Origin: CAZERD01 sp964515405
GTDB taxonomy: Bacteria; Campylobacterota_A; Desulfurellia; Desulfurellales; CAZERD01
Assembly: GCA_964515405.1 (NCBI GenBank)
Contig: CAZERD010000024.1
Span: 1-18,951 of the forward strand
Length of the DNA: 18,951 nt
Reading direction: 5' to 3'
The first letter of the stretch is position 1. Each line of letters opens with the position of its first letter. The notes below the pieces were generated by a model. The model saw nothing but the letters and a program-made list of their open reading frames with translations. It had not been told where the DNA came from and searched no databases. The translations under genes and the position numbers were made by a program. Below, in pieces: positions 15,227 to 18,951 of this stretch.

Positions 15227-15882
15227 AACTGTCTACTTCTACCCATGCCTCCCCTTTCCAAGGGGGTTGAAATTATTTGTTTGAACAAACTTTTGCTTAT
15301 AAACTGCGGCGTGTACGAACCTCCAAGGTTTTTTAGGTTCCTTATAAAAAGTCTCATGTGATTTCTTGAACCTCTCATGAGGTTACTGTAAACTTTCTTT
15401 ATAAGCGTGTTTTTTGTGTTATTTATGTATTTTTCTAAATCATATATGTCTAAGTCTTCTATGGTTGCGCCAATCTTTAATGCGTCTATCTTGGATTTGC
15501 TCCCTTTGGAAATCAGCTTTTTATAGAGTTTGGTCATTTCTGGGATCGTGAACGTGCCCATAGATCTGCCCGCTACAGGATTGTTGATGGAGTAAAGGGA
15601 CAGTAGTCTTGCTATTGTTCTCATATGATTAGACTCACTTCTTATTATCATGCGGAATATAGGCATATCCCACTTATTGTACAGGTACTGGTAAACATCG
15701 TGGGCAAGTTTTTCTTCCTCAATCATGTGAATCAGTCCTGTTTTGTCTTGATTTGTGATGGTGGGAGGATTGCTGACGTTCATTCTCATCCCCATACCTC
15801 CCTGGGCTCCAAGGGAAGAAAATGGAATAATCCACAGTAAAACACCCAACACAATTAGCACTTTCCCAACGCGTCTATACAT
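15223..15882 (-). CDS. Secreted DUF2202 ferritin-like protein
   Basis: Exported protein of 219 residues of unknown function. Residues 1-26 are a signal peptide (MYRRVGK, a hydrophobic core, SSLGA). The DUF2202 domain (about 44-190) is a ferritin-like four-helix bundle with candidate metal ligands in EEEKLAHDVY (Glu55-57, His61), SESNHM (Glu83, His86), IEDLDIYDLE (Glu142) and GSRNHM (His175). Short Met/Gly/Arg-rich segments flank the domain (GGMGMRMN; RGGMGRSRQF). Iron or oxygen handling outside the membrane is plausible from the fold but unproven. ATG 15888 is also in frame, but GAGGGGG lies 7 nt before 15882, so that start is preferred. A near-consensus promoter precedes it. Confidence 0.87.
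   Translation of the reverse strand: MYRRVGKVLIVLGVLLWIIPFSSLGAQGGMGMRMNVSNPPTITNQDKTGLIHMIEEEKLAHDVYQYLYNKWDMPIFRMIIRSESNHMRTIARLLSLYSINNPVAGRSMGTFTIPEMTKLYKKLISKGSKSKIDALKIGATIEDLDIYDLEKYINNTKNTLIKKVYSNLMRGSRNHMRLFIRNLKNLGGSYTPQFISKSLFKQIISTPLERGGMGRSRQF
15251..15265 (+). terminator. Possible hairpin terminator for the NRDE gene
   Basis: CCCCTT-TCC-AAGGGG: a 6-bp stem with a 3-nt loop, 24 nt past the NRDE stop, followed only by a mildly T-rich run. It lies inside the 3' coding end of the DUF2202 gene (codons of the RGGMG tail), so it may be coincidental. Confidence 0.25.
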
Positions 15883-15908
15883 GAGCATACCCCCTCATAA
15901 GATTTCAT

Positions 15909-15937
15909 TTGTAATTATAAGTGCAAGCTAATATAAT
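15909..15937 (+). promoter_or_regulatory. Sigma-70-like promoter of the cysteine desulfidase gene
   Basis: -35 TTGTAA (15909-15914), a 17-bp spacer and a perfect -10 TATAAT (15932-15937), 26 bp before ATG 15964. Interlocks with the opposing promoter at 15914-15942. Confidence 0.6.
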
Positions 15938-15942
15938 ATCAA
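15914..15942 (-). promoter_or_regulatory. Sigma-70-like promoter of the DUF2202 gene
   Basis: Minus strand: -35 TTGATA (15937-15942), a 17-bp spacer and a perfect -10 TATAAT (15914-15919), about 30 bp before ATG 15882. The best promoter match in the window. Confidence 0.65.
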
Positions 15943-15963
15943 CCAACTCGGGAGAAGAAGGAT

Positions 15964-17268
15964 ATGAGTACTTTTTCTGTTAAAGACGTTTTGAGACTGG
16001 AAGTGGCCCCAGCCCTTGGGTGTACAGAGCCCTCTGCAATAGCTTTGTCGGCTGCCGCTGCTGCATTCGTATTGCCTGAGAAGGATATATCGTACGTGGA
16101 GACGGAGGTGGATCCGAATATATATAAAAATGCCTTCGCTGTTTCTATACCAGGAACAGACGGTTGTTCTGGGCTTCCGCTTGCTGCAGCCCTTGGCGCC
16201 ATAGGAGGAGATCCACTCAGGAGGTTAGAGGTTCTTAGTCCTATAACGCGTGAGGATATTGTTAGGGCTAAAAAAATGGTTGAAGAGGGCAAAGTAAAGG
16301 TTAAACTTAAACGCACAAAGGGTATATTTATAAATACCATTGTGAGATCCGGCAGTTCCCATGCTCGGTGTCTCATAATGGACTATCATGACAACATTGT
16401 GGAGTTGAGCCTCAACGGGGAACCTATAAGCAACAACGTACTTGTCTCACATACCAAACAGTCGTCATCCTCTCTAAAAGCATTGGAAGCATGGCTTAGT
16501 TCTCTTAAACTCAAGGACCTGATAAACATGCTGGATGATTTAGATGAAGAAGACTTACTTTTTATAAAGGAGGGTATAGAAACAAATCTAAGGTTAGCAG
16601 AGTACGGTCTAAAGTATAGACCTGGTTTAGGTGTTGGTGCAGCTGTTGATGATATGATAGAGGAAAATCTGCTTTCCAGCAATATGGAAACAGAGGCAAG
16701 AAAGTTAACATCAGCGGCGGCCGACGCACGAATGTCCGGGGTGAAACTACCGGCCATGAGCTCTGCCGGTAGTGGGAATCATGGACTTACGGCTATCCTG
16801 CCCATATGGGCTGTCTCAAGGTTCATTAAGGTTGATGAAAAAAAGGTTCTAAAGTCTATAGCTTTGAGCCATATAGTAACGGCATATGTAAAGGCTTACA
16901 CCGGTAGACTATCAGCTATATGCGGGTGCTCGGTGGCAGCTGGATCTGGGGCAACAGCGGGGATTACTTACATGCTCGGGGGTGATATAGGACAAATAGC
17001 AAATTCTGTAAAAAACCTCGTAGGTGATCTTGCTGGTGTCATATGCGACGGTGCGAAGGCTGGTTGTTCCTTGAAGCTCGCGACAGCTGCGAGTTCAGCA
17101 GTTAGGTCTGCACTCCTGTCAATGAAGGGGGTTGTTATAGATTACACCAATGGTATAATAGGAAAAACTCCAGAAGAAACAATGAAGAACCTTGGTACCC
17201 TTAGTAACCAGGGCATGATAGAGACGGATAGAATAATACTCCAGATCATGATTGAAAAAGGTCTCTAA
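15964..17268 (+). CDS. cyuA: L-cysteine desulfidase / L-serine deaminase-like protein (UPF0597, CyuA/YhaM family)
   Basis: Probable oxygen-sensitive cytosolic Fe-S enzyme that breaks L-cysteine down to sulfide, ammonia and pyruvate, as shown for the Methanocaldococcus desulfidase; some relatives are annotated as serine dehydratase alpha. The 434 residues match the family length. Diagnostic parts are ALGCTEPSAIAL (Cys20), the IPGTDG segment, SSAGSGNHG, and cysteines in ICGCS (Cys320, Cys322) and CDGAKAGC (Cys361, Cys368), which likely hold the [4Fe-4S] cluster. The start has GGGAG and AAGGA upstream and its own promoter. It is divergent from the DUF2202 gene; its stop is 1 bp from that of the convergent radical SAM gene. 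Confidence 0.92.
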   Translation: MSTFSVKDVLRLEVAPALGCTEPSAIALSAAAAAFVLPEKDISYVETEVDPNIYKNAFAVSIPGTDGCSGLPLAAALGAIGGDPLRRLEVLSPITREDIVRAKKMVEEGKVKVKLKRTKGIFINTIVRSGSSHARCLIMDYHDNIVELSLNGEPISNNVLVSHTKQSSSSLKALEAWLSSLKLKDLINMLDDLDEEDLLFIKEGIETNLRLAEYGLKYRPGLGVGAAVDDMIEENLLSSNMETEARKLTSAAADARMSGVKLPAMSSAGSGNHGLTAILPIWAVSRFIKVDEKKVLKSIALSHIVTAYVKAYTGRLSAICGCSVAAGSGATAGITYMLGGDIGQIANSVKNLVGDLAGVICDGAKAGCSLKLATAASSAVRSALLSMKGVVIDYTNGIIGKTPEETMKNLGTLSNQGMIETDRIILQIMIEKGL

Positions 17269-17269
17269 A

Positions 17270-18214
17270 TCACTGTCTCTTGGGCACTACAAACTCCTTA
17301 CCGGAGAAGCCCCCTATTTCGATTTTGTTGTTGTTCATTAGTTTGTCTAGGATGGAATGCATGATCTCAGGTTCTACCCCGAATACTACTGAGAGTTCTT
17401 CTTTTGAGCATGGTCTTACATTTATGAGCTTCAATATAGAATTCTCGAGGTCGCCTCCGAAGTTTTCACCATCTCCAGAGAAGGAACCTATCATCTCAAC
17501 CGATATGTTGGGAAGATTTGTTGACAGCACGGTGAATATTTCCATCATTCTGTCTTGTCTTACTCTTTTTGCTGTTTTATAACTTGGGGGTCTGTCAACT
17601 GTACCGATTTGGACCTTCGTTGGTTTTATAATTTTCAGTGCATCTATGAGAGATGCTAGTTCCTCATCTGAATCATTAAATCCATTTACAAAGAGTACCT
17701 CAAGCCATACGTCCCCAGCAAAATCTTCCGCAAACCTCGCTATTCCATCTATCATACTTCCTACGGTCAAAGAATTATGGGGCATATTGAGTTTTTTGAA
17801 CGTGTTTTCCTTAACGGTATCAAGACTTGGTATTACAACGTCAGCTAAGGCTAAATCCTCCCTTACGTCTTTCCTGAACATCAAGCTTCCATTTGTTAGA
17901 ACGGCTATCCTGTAGTTGTAGTGTTCCTTCACAAAACCGATAACCTTGCTCAATTCGGTGTTTAGGGTTGGCTCTCCACTGCCAGAAAAGGTTACGTAGT
18001 CTATTTTTTTCACCCTTTTTATATATTCTGTAAAACTGCTCTCTATATCATCGGCATTGTAATATGGTCTTCTTTCGACTGTAAGCTCTGTTGTCTTTCC
18101 AAGTTCACAGTATACGCAGTTGAATGTACAAACCTTGTATGGTATCAAATTGACTCCCAGGCTCAACCCAAGCCTTCTTGATGGAACTGGGCCAAAGACG
18201 AACTCGCGGTACAT
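17270..18214 (-). CDS. Radical SAM protein, COG0731-like
   Basis: Radical SAM enzyme of 314 residues with unknown substrate. The cluster motif is CTFNCVYC (Cys29, Cys33, Cys36; CX3CX2C), preceded by FGPVPSRRLGLSLGV, a mark of this subfamily. FSGSGEPTLN is the SAM-binding GEP segment, and VLTNGSL and PSLDTV follow as usual for the TIM barrel. The last 60 residues or so (KEELSVVFGVEPEIMHSILDK) look like a winged helix. An in-frame GTG at 18223 overlaps the upstream stop as GTGA; ATG 18214 is preferred because AAGGGGTG lies about 6 nt ahead and FGPVPS then begins at the usual place. It is coupled to the eIF-2B-like gene upstream, so the pair is probably one operon. Confidence 0.88.
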   Translation of the reverse strand: MYREFVFGPVPSRRLGLSLGVNLIPYKVCTFNCVYCELGKTTELTVERRPYYNADDIESSFTEYIKRVKKIDYVTFSGSGEPTLNTELSKVIGFVKEHYNYRIAVLTNGSLMFRKDVREDLALADVVIPSLDTVKENTFKKLNMPHNSLTVGSMIDGIARFAEDFAGDVWLEVLFVNGFNDSDEELASLIDALKIIKPTKVQIGTVDRPPSYKTAKRVRQDRMMEIFTVLSTNLPNISVEMIGSFSGDGENFGGDLENSILKLINVRPCSKEELSVVFGVEPEIMHSILDKLMNNNKIEIGGFSGKEFVVPKRQ

Positions 18215-18219
18215 TAGCT

Positions 18220-18951
18220 TCACCCCTTGAAGAACCTCGTAACCAGGCGGTTTGGTATCCTTTCAAAATAGACGTTAATTACGTCAGAAGTAATTTTGGA
18301 AACCTCTTTAGCATCTTGCTTTGGTATTGCGAAGTACTGACTTCTATTGTCAGTGAGCCATTTCATTTTGTCTGCCAGTACATAGAAGGGTTTCCTCAGG
18401 TCAGCGGACAGTAGTGCAAGCATCCTTGTCCCTATCTTGTTTACAAAATTATTTCCGATAACTGCATCAGCCCCAACGATAACACATTCCACTTCATTCA
18501 TTATTAAACCATAAGCTGTATCCTCAAATAATACGGTCCTTATGCCGTTACTTGCGAGCTCAATGGAGAAGGTTTCTCCTTCCCTCAGTGGATGCGCCAC
18601 GCTCAGATAAACGCACTCTGGTTTCATTGAATATATAAGTTCACTCACTGCTTGGGAGTGGGATATAGTGGCTATTTTTTTGATACCATTAAGGTGTTCT
18701 AAAGCCTCAAGCACAGACCTGTACCTTGATTCATCAACATTTTTCTTTAGGAAATTTATGTTGTGCGGTGATGGATCTTTGATGACATCCAGCACTACGT
18801 TTATCACTACAGCCATGGATGAGTGTGACTTGAGGAGTTTGAAGAGTTGCTGTGTAAAGTTTATCTTTTTCTTTGCGCACTCCTCAGAGTACTCAAGTAT
18901 CCTCGAAGCTATATAGGAGGAGCCATGAGTCCTATCTTCAGCTATATGTTC
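18220..18951 (-). CDS. eIF-2B alpha/beta/delta-like protein (IF-2B family), N-terminus outside window
   Basis: Member of the family that includes ribose-1,5-bisphosphate isomerase, methylthioribose-1-phosphate isomerase and eIF-2B subunits. The frame is open to the right edge, giving 243 C-terminal residues. ATG 18816 is internal: homologous sequence continues upstream of it (EDRTHGSSYIASRILEY). The substrate-fold marks are ATISHSQAV, LSVAHPLREGE, the conserved VIVGADAVIGNNFVNKIGT (with the family aspartate) and PFYVLADKMKW. A sugar-phosphate isomerase role is more likely than a translation role in a bacterium, but the substrate is open. Its stop overlaps a possible GTG start of the radical SAM gene and supplies that gene's ribosome site. 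Confidence 0.85.
   Translation of the reverse strand, partial: EHIAEDRTHGSSYIASRILEYSEECAKKKINFTQQLFKLLKSHSSMAVVINVVLDVIKDPSPHNINFLKKNVDESRYRSVLEALEHLNGIKKIATISHSQAVSELIYSMKPECVYLSVAHPLREGETFSIELASNGIRTVLFEDTAYGLIMNEVECVIVGADAVIGNNFVNKIGTRMLALLSADLRKPFYVLADKMKWLTDNRSQYFAIPKQDAKEVSKITSDVINVYFERIPNRLVTRFFKG

Noticed and set aside
18220..18816. ATG 18816 as the start of the eIF-2B-like gene
   Set aside because: The frame stays open to the window edge and the upstream residues fit the family, so 18816 is an internal methionine.

Overview
The window looks like a piece of an anaerobic, possibly thermophilic, bacterial chromosome of roughly 40% G+C (estimated by eye). Bacterial origin is supported by several sigma-70-like promoters with 16-18 bp spacing, by strong Shine-Dalgarno sequences, and by an ATP-type PEP carboxykinase. 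Anaerobic habit is an inference from the Fe-S cysteine desulfidase, the radical SAM protein, the molybdate genes and the DUF2202 protein. I cannot name the lineage. No tRNA, rRNA, CRISPR array, insertion sequence or prophage gene was seen, and no gene-free stretch exceeds about 110 bp.

Layout. 1-1378 (minus): the N-terminal part of pckA, cut by the left edge, and a thioredoxin, each with its own promoter. 1483-5425 (plus): a surface-glycan cluster of GT4, GT2, a broken methyltransferase and a second GT4. 5432-10538 (minus): a probable operon reading HD-domain protein, fused double permease, ABC ATPase with a C-terminal AAA-associated domain, and manC (GDP-mannose synthesis). 10649-12010 (plus): a FAD-dependent dehydrogenase of the COG2509 type. 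11979-14349 (minus): the molybdate operon modA-modD-modE without modB or modC. 14453-15226 (plus): an NRDE/TANGO2 protein. 15223-15882 (minus): a secreted DUF2202 ferritin-like protein. 15964-17268 (plus): cyuA-type L-cysteine desulfidase. 17270-18951 (minus): a radical SAM protein behind an eIF-2B-like gene that runs off the right edge.

How they fit together. manC supplies GDP-mannose and lies tail to tail with the glycosyltransferases, which suggests mannose-containing surface glycans. modA, modD and modE handle molybdate or tungstate uptake and sensing, and a palindrome over the modA -10 element is a candidate operator. The most unusual points are: a methyltransferase gene carrying three short tandem duplications plus an apparent 2-bp contraction; two antiparallel promoters whose -10 and -35 elements interlock between the DUF2202 gene and cyuA; an ABC transporter with no binding protein placed behind an HD-domain gene; and convergent gene pairs that touch or overlap at all four tail-to-tail junctions.
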